Assembly (NCBI RefSeq): GCF_042956465.1
Contig: NZ_JBIBGL010000005.1
Coordinates: forward strand, 372,001 to 436,000
Source of the DNA: Embleya sp042956465
GTDB lineage: Bacteria > Actinomycetota > Actinomycetes > Streptomycetales > Streptomycetaceae
Direction: 5' to 3'
DNA: 64,000 nt
Positions 52,527 through 60,207 of the stretch are shown here, one piece after another. Positions within the stretch are counted from its first letter, which is position 1. Each line of letters starts with the position of its first letter. A program made the translations under genes and the position numbers. A model generated the notes under the pieces. That model ran no database searches. It was not told where the DNA came from and was given only the letters and a program-made list of their open reading frames with translations.

Positions 52527-53987
52527 GTGACGGCGCATATTTCCTTGCCCACCCCTGCCGACTCTGTGAGGGTTGCCGAACCCGAACCCGCAAAACGATC
52601 CTCGACCGGGATGCTGCATACCGTGCGCGCTGATCCGCCTCTGCGTCCGACTCCGCTCAGCGGATTTCCGGAATGGCTTCCGGAAGTCCGCCTGGTCGAG
52701 GGGCAATGGCTCGACCACATCCGGCGCACGTTCGAGTCGTACGGCTTCACCCCGATCGAGACGCCGGCCGTGGAGGCACTCGACGTCCTGCTCAAGAAGG
52801 GTGAGACCGCCCAGGAGGTGTACACCCTGCACCGGCTCCAGGCGGACCGGGACGACGACAGCGATGCCCGGCTCGGCCTGCGCTTCGATCTCACCGTGCC
52901 GTTCGCGCGCTATACCGCGCAGAATTTCAACGATCTGGTCTTCCCGTTCAAGCGATATCAAATCCAGCGTGTCTGGCGCGGTGAACGCCCGCAGGCGGGC
53001 CGGTACCGGGAATTCGTGCAATGCGATATCGACGTGATCAATGTGGACCGGATTCCACTCCACTTCGATGCGGAAATGCCGCGCATCGCCCACGAGATCC
53101 TCACCGGGTTGCGAATCGGCCCGTTCACGATCCACCTCAACAATCGCAAGATCCTGGAGGGCTTCTACGCCGGACTCGGCCTCACGGATCCGCCGGCCGC
53201 GATCCGGATCCTCGACAAGCTGGACAAGGTCGGCCTCGACCGGGTCGGGAACCTGCTCGTCGAGGAACTCGGCCTGAAACCGGACCTGGTGGCGAACTGC
53301 GCGAGGTTGGCCGGGATTCGCGGCACCGACGCATCCGTGGTCGAGGAGATCCGCGCGTTGGGCGTCGAACACCCCCTGCTCGACGAGGGCCTCGCCGAAC
53401 TGGCCGTCGTACTCGCCGCGTTGGCCGATCTACCGCGCGGTTCGATCGTCGCGGACCTGTCCATCGCGCGCGGACTCGACTACTACACCGGCACCGTCTA
53501 CGAGGCGAAGTTCGTCGAATTCCCGGACTACGGCAGCATCTGCTCGGGAGGCCGCTACGAGAACCTGGCGGGCTCCTTCATCCGGCGCGACCTGCCGGGT
53601 GTGGGCATCTCCATCGGCCTGACCCGGATCTTCGCCAAGCTCGTCGCCGAGGGCCGGCTGCCGATCGGCCCGAAGTGCCCCACGCAGGTGCTGGTCGCGG
53701 TGCCCGACGCCGCGTCGTTCGCGCTCGCGCAGCGCACCGGCGCGGCGCTCCGCGCCCGCGGAATCCGCACCGAGGTCTACCACCAGCCGGACAAGTTGCA
53801 GAAGCAACTGCGGTACGCGCTGCGCAAGGGCATCGGCCACGTATGGTTCCCGGCAGCCGATCCGGGCGCCGGGGTCGGCGACGGCGGAGCGCACCAGGTG
53901 AAGGACCTGGCCTCGGCCGAGCAGGTCGTCGCCGACCCGCACACCTGGCTGCCGCCCGAGCCGCCCGAAACGCTTGCCACCCGGTAG
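52527..53987 (+). CDS. hisS: Histidyl-tRNA synthetase, probable second copy
   Basis: A class II synthetase of up to 486 residues. DLTVPFARY (121-129), motif 2 RVWRGERPQAGRYREF (148-163), the histidine-binding ARGLDYYTGTVYE (Arg315 on), and motif 3 GVGISIGLTRIF are all intact, plus the anticodon-binding domain. The N-terminus (PLSGFPEWLPEVRLVEGQWLDHIRRTFESYGF) differs from the usual streptomycete housekeeping HisRS, which opens with a QAPKGTYDLIPP-like motif. Start may be GTG 52527 or ATG 52611; the first 28 residues are low-complexity. It is the second gene of a MerR operon, an odd place for an essential synthetase, suggesting an auxiliary copy. Confidence 0.9.
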   Translation: MTAHISLPTPADSVRVAEPEPAKRSSTGMLHTVRADPPLRPTPLSGFPEWLPEVRLVEGQWLDHIRRTFESYGFTPIETPAVEALDVLLKKGETAQEVYTLHRLQADRDDDSDARLGLRFDLTVPFARYTAQNFNDLVFPFKRYQIQRVWRGERPQAGRYREFVQCDIDVINVDRIPLHFDAEMPRIAHEILTGLRIGPFTIHLNNRKILEGFYAGLGLTDPPAAIRILDKLDKVGLDRVGNLLVEELGLKPDLVANCARLAGIRGTDASVVEEIRALGVEHPLLDEGLAELAVVLAALADLPRGSIVADLSIARGLDYYTGTVYEAKFVEFPDYGSICSGGRYENLAGSFIRRDLPGVGISIGLTRIFAKLVAEGRLPIGPKCPTQVLVAVPDAASFALAQRTGAALRARGIRTEVYHQPDKLQKQLRYALRKGIGHVWFPAADPGAGVGDGGAHQVKDLASAEQVVADPHTWLPPEPPETLATR

Positions 53988-54042
53988 TCCGCCCGGACAA
54001 ATCGGTGGCGGCCCGGCCCGGCGCGGGTTCAGGATGCGGGGC

Positions 54043-54687
54043 ATGACGCATACCCTCCTGGCGTTCCTGGGCGCCTGCACGCTCATCGCGGCGAGTCCCG
54101 GGCCGAGTTCGATCCTGATCATCCGGCACTCGTTGCACAGCCGTCGCGCGGGCTTCCTGGCGGTGCTCGGCAACGAGACCGGGGTCTTCATCTGGGGACT
54201 CGCCGCGGCCTTCGGGCTCACCGGCCTGCTGGCCGCATCCCAGCTCGCCTACGACATCATGCGCATCGTCGGCGCCGTCGTCCTGGTCGGCTTCGGCATC
54301 CAGGCCATCCGCGCGGCCCGCCGCGACGGCCTGACCGGATTCATCACCGACGAGGCCGGCAACACGACGAACGCCGAGCCCGAGCCGGGCAGCGGTCGGC
54401 GCGCCTACCGCGCCGCACTGACCCTGAACCTGGCCAACCCGAAGGCCGCCGTCTTCGCGATGTCCTTCCTCCCCCAGTTCGTTCCGCACGGCTCGCCGCA
54501 GCTACCCACGATGGTCGCCCTGGCCACGATCTGGGCGGTGTATGAGGTCGGCTACTACAGCCTGTACGTGTGGTTCGTCGGCCGGATGCGCACGGTGCTC
54601 AGCCGCGCCAAGGTCCGCCGCCGGTTGGAGCAGACATCCGGCGGGATCATGGTGGCACTGGGCATCCGGATGGCCGTGGAGTCGTGA
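54043..54687 (+). CDS. LysE-family amino-acid exporter
   Basis: A 214-residue transporter with six hydrophobic segments, the family motif SPGPSSILIIRHSL near residue 17, and NLANPKAAVFAMSFLPQFV in the second half. RhtB/LysE proteins export amino acids and analogs. ATG 54043 preferred; ATG 54034 is possible. It follows hisS on the same strand after 55 bp, so a MerR-hisS-lysE operon is plausible. Confidence 0.9.
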   Translation: MTHTLLAFLGACTLIAASPGPSSILIIRHSLHSRRAGFLAVLGNETGVFIWGLAAAFGLTGLLAASQLAYDIMRIVGAVVLVGFGIQAIRAARRDGLTGFITDEAGNTTNAEPEPGSGRRAYRAALTLNLANPKAAVFAMSFLPQFVPHGSPQLPTMVALATIWAVYEVGYYSLYVWFVGRMRTVLSRAKVRRRLEQTSGGIMVALGIRMAVES

Positions 54688-54821
54688 ACAGCCACCCCAC
54701 GCCCGGCCCGCAGGCCGAGCCGGTGCGTGAATCGGTCGGCCGGCCGCGATAAACGAACGGGCCTCCACCCCCGCAGGCGCCGAAGACGCCCGACAGGGCC
54801 GAAGTCACCCGACCAGACAAC

Positions 54822-55181
54822 TCACAGCCCGAACGCGTCGCGCCGATCCTCCGGGACCAGGTCGACGTACTCCGGGTGCTTGGCGATCCAGTCCTTGATG
54901 AACGAGCAGTAAGGCAGCACCGCGAGGCCCCGCTCCCGGACCGCGTCCAGCGCCGCCCGGGCGAGCCGACCGCCCAGACCCCGGCCGCCGAACTTCGGGT
55001 CGATCTCGGTGTGTGTGAAGGCGACCTCGTCGCCGCTGACGAAGTACTCGGCGAAACCCACGAGTTCCGTCGCCCGCAACGGCGGGGCGACCGGGCCCGT
55101 CGAGGTGTCGGAAGCGGCCTCGGCGGTGGTGAATATCTCGTAGCGGGACTGCGCGGGGTTGTCGCTCACACGCGTTTCCAT
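54822..55181 (-). CDS. Small GNAT acetyltransferase (YjdJ/GCN5-like), copy 1
   Basis: A 119-residue protein with the short GNAT fold VGFAEYFVSGDEVAFTHTEIDPKFGGRGLGGRLARAALDAVRERGLAVLPYCSFIKDWIAKHPEY. The acetyl-CoA loop is GGRGLG. AGGAGG precedes ATG 55181. A paralog with the same opening (DNAPQSR-like DNPAQSRYE/DNPAQSRFE) and the same ending lies 243 bp upstream, indicating a tandem duplication. Such proteins are proposed to acetylate or bind small molecules; function is not established. Confidence 0.88.
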   Translation of the reverse strand: METRVSDNPAQSRYEIFTTAEAASDTSTGPVAPPLRATELVGFAEYFVSGDEVAFTHTEIDPKFGGRGLGGRLARAALDAVRERGLAVLPYCSFIKDWIAKHPEYVDLVPEDRRDAFGL

Positions 55182-55424
55182 ACCGCTGCCTCCTGGGTCA
55201 CGATCGGGACCTGCGGCCCGGGCAATGTGGTCCGCGCGCACGCCCTTCGGCCACACCGATCGCCGCGCTCGCGCGTCCCACCGTATCCGGCACCGCCGGC
55301 GGCCGTGCCTCCCCCGTCCCCGCACCGCCTGCCGAGGCCCGCCGTCCCGAACGGGCTCGGGCCCACTCGGGCTCGTGCGTCAAGGCTGCCAGGCCCGCGC
55401 CGCCGCCGACACCCTTCGCCCGGA

Positions 55425-55742
55425 TCACAAGCCCAGGGCGGCCCGGTGCCGCTCGGGGATCAGGTCGAGGTATTCGGGGTGCTCGATCATCCAGGCGCGC
55501 AGGTAGGCACAATTGGGCACCACCCCGACCCGGCGCTCGCGCGCGGTGTCGAGCGCGGACCGCACCAGCACATCGCCCAGACCGTGCTCCGCGAAGCGCG
55601 GATCGACCTCGGTGTGGATGAACGCGATCACGTCGTCCTCGCCGGGAAAGTACTCGGCGAATCCGGCGAGTTCGGCCGGATCGCCGCCCACGTGGAGCTC
55701 GAATCGGGACTGCGCCGGGTTGTCGATCACGCGCGTGTGCAT
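55425..55742 (-). CDS. Small GNAT acetyltransferase (YjdJ/GCN5-like), copy 2
   Basis: A 105-residue paralog of the preceding gene: DNPAQSRFELHVGGDPAELAGFAEYF, then TEVDPRFAEHGLGDVLVRSALDTARERRVGVVPNCAYLRAWMIEHPEYLDLIPERHRAALGL. The CoA loop is degenerate (AEHGLG instead of GGRGLG). AGGAGG precedes ATG 55742. It lacks the Thr/Ser-rich insert of copy 1. Both copies end next to a CATCCAGGCG-type C-terminal tail. Confidence 0.88.
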   Translation of the reverse strand: MHTRVIDNPAQSRFELHVGGDPAELAGFAEYFPGEDDVIAFIHTEVDPRFAEHGLGDVLVRSALDTARERRVGVVPNCAYLRAWMIEHPEYLDLIPERHRAALGL

Positions 55743-55922
55743 GGTGCCTCCTGGTCCGGACCGGGACGTACGACCCGGACCCTCAACCGTACCGACCACT
55801 CGCAGCCCACCCGACAGGCGCAGCCGCGACCCTCCGGCCCCGGTCGCCCGCGGCCGGTCCGTTGCGTGCCGCCCCGGCCCGGTGCGTGCCCATCCCGCCC
55901 GGTGCGTGCCGGCCGGCTCCGC

Positions 55923-56753
55923 TCACGCGTCGAACGTGGTGGCGCGGGCGACCTTCTCCCACGCCTCGATCTCGGACCGCAGGGTGTCGAGCCGGCCGAC
56001 GATCGCATCCACCGCGTCCGCGCCCAGCGGCAGGTTCAGCGGGGTGGCCTCGTCGGCGAGCGCGGCCAGGATGGCCGCGGCGGCCTTGGCCGGATCGCCG
56101 GGCTGTTGCCCGTCGGCCGCGCCGACCATGCGTCGAGTGGTGCCCACCGCGCCCTCGGAGTACGCGGCGATCTCGGCACTGGCACCGGCGGCGCCCATCA
56201 AACCGGTTCGGAACGCACCCGGCTCGACCACCAGCACCTTGATGCCGAACGGCCGCACCTCGTCGGCCAGCGCCTCGGACATGCCCTCCAGGGCGAACTT
56301 GGTGCCGCTGTAGGCCGAGAAGCCCGCGAACGACATCCGCCCACCCATACTGCTCAACTGCACGATCGCCCCGGACCGCCGGGCACGCATGTGCGGCAGT
56401 ACGGCGCGCACCAGCGCGGCCGGGCCGAAGACGTGCACATCGAACAGCGCGCGCAGTTCCGCGTCGGTGGTCTCCTCCAGCGCGCCCACGTGGGTGCGGC
56501 CGGCGTTGTTGACCAGGACGTCGACCCGGCCGTGCCGGGCGACCAGTTCGGTGACCACGGTCTCGATCCCGGCCGCGTCGGTCACGTCCAGCCGGACCGC
56601 CTCGATGCGATCCGGGTGTGCCGCCACCAGATCGCCCAACGACTCGGGCCGGCGCGCCGCGGCCACCACGGTGTCGCCGGCGGCCACGGCCGCCTCGGTG
56701 ACGGCCCGTCCGAAGCCACTGTTCGCGCCGGTGACCAACCAGATCCTGCTCAT
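55923..56753 (-). CDS. Short-chain dehydrogenase/reductase (oxidoreductase, YbbO-like)
   Basis: A 276-residue SDR: TGANSGFG near residues 8-15, VLVNNAGRTHVGALEE, catalytic Ser in QLSSMGGRMS, Tyr-x-x-x-Lys in AYSGTKFAL, then VEPGAFRTGLMG. The NSGFG variant and longer C-terminus match the large classical-SDR branch used on retinal/steroid-like or aldehyde substrates. Upstream 207 bp are free of genes up to the cupin. Confidence 0.9.
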   Translation of the reverse strand: MSRIWLVTGANSGFGRAVTEAAVAAGDTVVAAARRPESLGDLVAAHPDRIEAVRLDVTDAAGIETVVTELVARHGRVDVLVNNAGRTHVGALEETTDAELRALFDVHVFGPAALVRAVLPHMRARRSGAIVQLSSMGGRMSFAGFSAYSGTKFALEGMSEALADEVRPFGIKVLVVEPGAFRTGLMGAAGASAEIAAYSEGAVGTTRRMVGAADGQQPGDPAKAAAAILAALADEATPLNLPLGADAVDAIVGRLDTLRSEIEAWEKVARATTFDA

Positions 56754-56960
56754 CGTGAGGTTCCCCCTTGTGATCGTCCCCGCCGACTCGGCAAGTCGTC
56801 GTCGGCGTGCGTTTCCCGTGCCATCACCCTGCCGTGCCGGCCGACGCCCGGTCCAAGACCACCGGTGATAGCCGATGGTTATCGACGGGGCGCAGTTCCC
56901 CGACCACGGACCGGACCCGGGGCCGGCGGGGCGAAGAGCCGCAGGCGCACCCGGAGCGGA

Positions 56961-57350
56961 TCACGGCGGGCCGACGAGCACCGTGTGGTCCGTGGCGCCG
57001 GATCGCACCTCGAACACGGTGAATCCGTGCGGGCCGGCCAGGACCTGGTGCACGCAGCCGGACGGGATGAACACGACGTCGCCCACCTTCATGTGCACCC
57101 CGCTCGCCAACCCGGCACCGGAGAAGACGTCGCAACTGCCCGCGGTGAGCAGCACGACGGTCTCCTCGCCCTCGTGGTGGTGCACCGCGGTCCGCTCGCC
57201 CGGTCCGAGCGTGGCGAAGAAGCCGCACAGGCGTCCGGCGCCCACGGTCGCGGCGGATACACGTTCGCTCATCCGGATGCCCTGCGCACCGACGACGTCG
57301 GCACCGGCGGGTACGAGCACGGCTTGGTTCACGGGTTCACGGTCGGCCAT
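56961..57350 (-). CDS. Small cupin-domain protein
   Basis: A 129-residue single-domain cupin. Motif 1 HHHEGEETVVLLTAG and motif 2 GDVVFIPSGCVHQV contain the metal-binding histidines and glutamate. No fused domain. ATG 57350 is chosen without a clear ribosome site; ATG 57269 is a shorter option. It may be a metal-dependent dioxygenase/isomerase or a binding protein. Divergent from a GlcG/HbpS-like gene, whose oxidative-stress role could link them, but this is inference. Confidence 0.8.
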   Translation of the reverse strand: MADREPVNQAVLVPAGADVVGAQGIRMSERVSAATVGAGRLCGFFATLGPGERTAVHHHEGEETVVLLTAGSCDVFSGAGLASGVHMKVGDVVFIPSGCVHQVLAGPHGFTVFEVRSGATDHTVLVGPP

Positions 57351-57599
57351 GGGTTCAGGGTCGACGCGGGGTCGATGCCGGAAACGCGCGTGCCGCCGAA
57401 CCACACCGAATGGGCGAGTCCGTGTCCGCCGCCCATAGGCCCGAATCCGGGCCCGGAACGGCTCTTCCGCGATCACCGCCGCGCCGGCACCCTTGGGCCC
57501 TGTCCGGCGGATCCCGGTGGGCAGCGCCGCTCTGCCCCGGTTCTGGCCGGGCCCGGCGCGGTCCGGCCGGGTTCGCGCGGCCCGACGACGGGAGCAACG

Positions 57600-58052
57600 A
57601 TGGGCAACGGAAGCCGGGCCGGCCACGTCGTGCCGAACCACGATGTGGCCGCGAGTGCCGCACGGGCGATCGTGCGGAACGTGGTGGCCGCGGCGTCGGC
57701 GGCCGGTCGCGCGGTGAGCGTCGCGGTGGTGGACGGCGCCGGCGTGCCGGTCGCGTTCGAACGCATGGACGGGGCATTGCGGTTCAGCGCGGATCTGGCC
57801 ACGGCCAAGGCCCGCACGGCGGCGGCGTTCGGCCGGGCCACCGCGACGATGGAGGAACAACTGGGCGATCGGCCGGTGTTCGCGCAGAGCTTCGTCCAGC
57901 AGGGGAGTTGGTACCTGGGCCGCGGCGGCCATCCGCTCCTGGTCGACGGCCGACCGGTGGGCGGGGTCGGAGTCAGCGGGGACGCGGCGCAGTACGAGGA
58001 CGAACTCGCCCGCGCCGCCGCCGAATCCTTCGGCAGAGACGCGGGTGGGTGA
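57600..58052 (+). CDS. GlcG/HbpS-family protein
   Basis: A 150-residue member of the GlcG/HbpS (DUF336) family: VPNHDVAASAARAIVRNVVAAASAAGRAVSVAVVDGAGVPVAFERMDGALRFSADLATAKARTAAAFGR and GGHPLLVDGRPVGGVGVSG. In Streptomyces HbpS binds haem extracellularly; this protein has no signal peptide, so it is more like cytoplasmic GlcG. GGGAG precedes ATG 57600. Its stop is immediately followed by a proline-rich repeat in the +1 frame. Confidence 0.85.
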   Translation: MGNGSRAGHVVPNHDVAASAARAIVRNVVAAASAAGRAVSVAVVDGAGVPVAFERMDGALRFSADLATAKARTAAAFGRATATMEEQLGDRPVFAQSFVQQGSWYLGRGGHPLLVDGRPVGGVGVSGDAAQYEDELARAAAESFGRDAGG

Positions 58053-58053
58053 G

Positions 58054-58223
58054 CCGGTGCCACGCCCGACACCGGGCGGCTTCGCTCCCGATGTCGGGCA
58101 ACCCACGACCGCACCGGTGCCGCGCCCGACACCCGCCGGCCCCGGCCCCGATCCGGGTTTCGGTCGACCCACCACCGCACCAGACCCGCGCCCCACACCG
58201 GGCCGCCCCGATCCCGATGTCGG
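58054..58223 (+). repeat. Three diverged Pro-rich coding-like repeats
   Basis: Copies begin at 58054, 58114 and 58180 (spacing 60 and 66, both multiples of three). In the +1 frame relative to the GlcG-like gene they read PVPRPTPGGFAPDVGQPTTA, then a 22-residue and a 19-residue variant (PRPTP ... PTTA/PTM). No proven gene spans them. Confidence 0.6.
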
Positions 58224-59345
58224 TCAGCCCACGATGCGCTTCTCCACCGCCACCGTCGCCCGTTCCACCCCGCGAGCCACGTCCCGGACCAGCCCGTTGA
58301 CGCGAAGCAGCACCGCCGAGGCGACCGTGCTCGCCGCCTCGACCAGGTTCCCCGACGCCGCCGCCGTACTCGCCGCCACCGCCGCGCCGCGTACGCCGCT
58401 CGTCGCCGCCGGGAACGGCAGCGGCAGTGGGCCGGCGTGTGAACGCAGGTCGGAGAGTTGGCCGTTCTTCAGCGCCATCACCGCGTCCTCGCCGGACACG
58501 TACCCCTCGCAGTGGCCGTACCCCTTCAGCGCCGCGTGCAGGAACGCGGTCGCGTAGACGTTGGTGATCGCGTGTTGTTCGGCGAAGCCGATCCCGGGCT
58601 TGCCGTCCCGGGGCAGGCCGGGAAGGTGGATGTCCATGTCGCTCGGATCGAGGAACTGCACGTGGTTGCCGCCGCTGATCTCCACGTACGCCTTGTAGCC
58701 CTGCGGAACCAGGTCCAGGTAGTGCACGCCCGATCCGGGGGAGATCTTGTCGTTCTGCCCGGACACGATCAGCGTCGGCGCGCTCACCTTGGCGACGTCG
58801 GCGTCGATCAGCGCGTACAGGTCGGGTTCCTTGACGTTGCGGCCGGGCGCGAAGCCCATGACCGCGCGGATGCGCTTGTCCCGGGCCGCCGCGACCAGCG
58901 CGCCCGCTCCGCCCAGGGACACCCCGACCGCGGCGAACGCGTCCTGCTTGATCATGCCGCGCAGCGGATTGAACCGGTCGTCGTCGATGTCGATCAGCTT
59001 GTCGATGGCATCGCTGATGGTGTCCGCGTGCACGTGCGGGTCGAGCGCGAGGATGTTCTCCGGGAAGTAGCGGAAGACGATGTAGCCGTGCCGCACCACG
59101 TAGTCGGTGAACCAGTCGTACATGTTCGAGCCGGTCCAGGTCGCCGGTGCGAGGACGACGGACGGGTACGAGCCCTCGGACTTGTCGGCCGGGGCCAACC
59201 AGCCGTCGTGCTCGGCCGGGTAGCTGATCTTGGCGAGGGTGAACCCGGGTCCACCGGTCCAGAACGGGAACTCGATGGTGCCGATGCCGTAGGGGCCCGG
59301 CTGGTCCGGGCGTACCGGACTCTCGGGCACGAGTGTGGTTGCCAT
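58224..59345 (-). CDS. Alpha/beta hydrolase (dienelactone-hydrolase/PET-hydrolase-like)
   Basis: A 373-residue hydrolase: the nucleophile elbow GVSLGGAGAL, acid in SGQNDKISPG, and His in SGGNHVQFL give a complete triad. Family features include SYPSVVLAPATWTGSNMYDWFTDYVVRHGYIVF. A C-terminal 60-residue tail (TAAASGNLVEAASTVASAVLLRVNGLVRDVARGVERATVAVEKRIVG) is extra and amphipathic, possibly for membrane or oligomer contact. No signal peptide. Upstream lies a perfect dyad (59386-59402), so regulation is likely. Could also be a lipase-like carboxylesterase. Confidence 0.85.
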   Translation of the reverse strand: MATTLVPESPVRPDQPGPYGIGTIEFPFWTGGPGFTLAKISYPAEHDGWLAPADKSEGSYPSVVLAPATWTGSNMYDWFTDYVVRHGYIVFRYFPENILALDPHVHADTISDAIDKLIDIDDDRFNPLRGMIKQDAFAAVGVSLGGAGALVAAARDKRIRAVMGFAPGRNVKEPDLYALIDADVAKVSAPTLIVSGQNDKISPGSGVHYLDLVPQGYKAYVEISGGNHVQFLDPSDMDIHLPGLPRDGKPGIGFAEQHAITNVYATAFLHAALKGYGHCEGYVSGEDAVMALKNGQLSDLRSHAGPLPLPFPAATSGVRGAAVAASTAAASGNLVEAASTVASAVLLRVNGLVRDVARGVERATVAVEKRIVG

Positions 59346-59385
59346 GAGGCGAGTCAACCCTTCGCCGACTCGCTTTGGCACCGCA

Positions 59386-59402
59386 ATACTTGGCCAAAGT
59401 AT
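59386..59402. promoter_or_regulatory. Inverted repeat upstream of hydrolase gene
   Basis: ATACTTGGCCAAAGTAT has perfect six-base arms (ATACTT/AAGTAT) around GGCCA, 41 bp before the hydrolase start; operator candidate, regulator unknown (the XRE-cupin protein upstream is one option). Confidence 0.5.
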
Positions 59403-59515
59403 CGAGACCCCGGTCACAGTCGTGTGGGGGCGGCGACACGAAGGGTGAAATCCGGCCGGCGGGCGGCGGGCGGCACGGTCGGTGTCGCACAGGGTCGTCG
59501 ACGGGCTGCCGGCGA

Positions 59516-60061
59516 CTATTGATGGACCATCAGCAGCACGGCCCGGTTGTCGTCGGCCAGGCCCCGGTAGACGTGCGGACCGGTCGCGTCGAAGCGGATC
59601 GAGTCGCCCGTCGACAACTCCCGACGGTCGGCGAGCGGCCCGGTCTCGATCCGGCCGGCGGTGACCAGCAGGCATTCCTCGACGCCGGGACGATGCGCCG
59701 CCGAGACCTGTTCGGCGTCGGTGACGTCGAGTTCGTACAGTTCCACCCAGCCGCGGACATGCACCCGGTGCAGCAGGCGGGCGTGCACCGCCTCGCCGCT
59801 CACCTGCGGCCCCTGGTCGGCCCGGACCACCGAGACCGCCGGCGCGCCGCCGTCGAGCAGACCGCCCAGCGGAACGTCCAGCGCGCCCGCGAGGGACCAC
59901 AGCGTGCTCAGCGTGGGATTGGCCTCGCCCTGCTCGATGCCGTGCAGCGTGGTCTTGCTCAGGCCCGCACTCGCGGCGAGGTCGGCGAGCGAGCGGCCGG
60001 CCGCCTCACGCAGCACCCGAATGTTGTGCCCGATTTCCCTTGCGATGGTCATGCCGTTCAT
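59516..60061 (-). CDS. XRE-family regulator with C-terminal cupin
   Basis: A 181-residue regulator: HTH_3 at residues about 10-65 (IGHNIRVLREAAGRSLADLAASAGLSKTTLHGIEQGEANPTLSTLWSLAGALDVPLGGLL), then a double-stranded beta-helix (cupin) from about 100 (VEECLLVTAGRIETGPLADRRELSTGDSIRFDATGPHVYRG). Such regulators sense small molecules and often sit divergent from a metabolic gene; here that is the aminotransferase at 60208. Start ATG 60061 (ATG 60052 possible). Confidence 0.9.
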   Translation of the reverse strand: MNGMTIAREIGHNIRVLREAAGRSLADLAASAGLSKTTLHGIEQGEANPTLSTLWSLAGALDVPLGGLLDGGAPAVSVVRADQGPQVSGEAVHARLLHRVHVRGWVELYELDVTDAEQVSAAHRPGVEECLLVTAGRIETGPLADRRELSTGDSIRFDATGPHVYRGLADDNRAVLLMVHQ

Positions 60062-60075
60062 TATGCTGGATCACC

Positions 60076-60093
60076 GTACCAGTTTACCGGTAC
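60076..60093. promoter_or_regulatory. Inverted repeat between XRE-cupin and aminotransferase genes
   Basis: GTACCAGTTTACCGGTAC has perfect GTACC/GGTAC arms separated by eight bases; it begins 15 bp from the XRE-cupin start, in a locally AT-rich patch, and is the best operator candidate. Confidence 0.55.
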
Positions 60094-60207
60094 GCATGAG
60101 CCGGTGCTCCTGGACCACGCTCCCGAACACCGTGGGAACGGGCCCGTCGTGCCGGTGCCGCCTGGGCGCTGTGGGACGCTCCCCCGACTCCGTAGGGATG
60201 GAAGAAC

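Noticed and set aside
55877..55910. Two GCCCGGTGCGTGCC copies, 20 bp apart
   Set aside because: Too short and too GC-biased to call as a functional repeat; noted only as intergenic low complexity.
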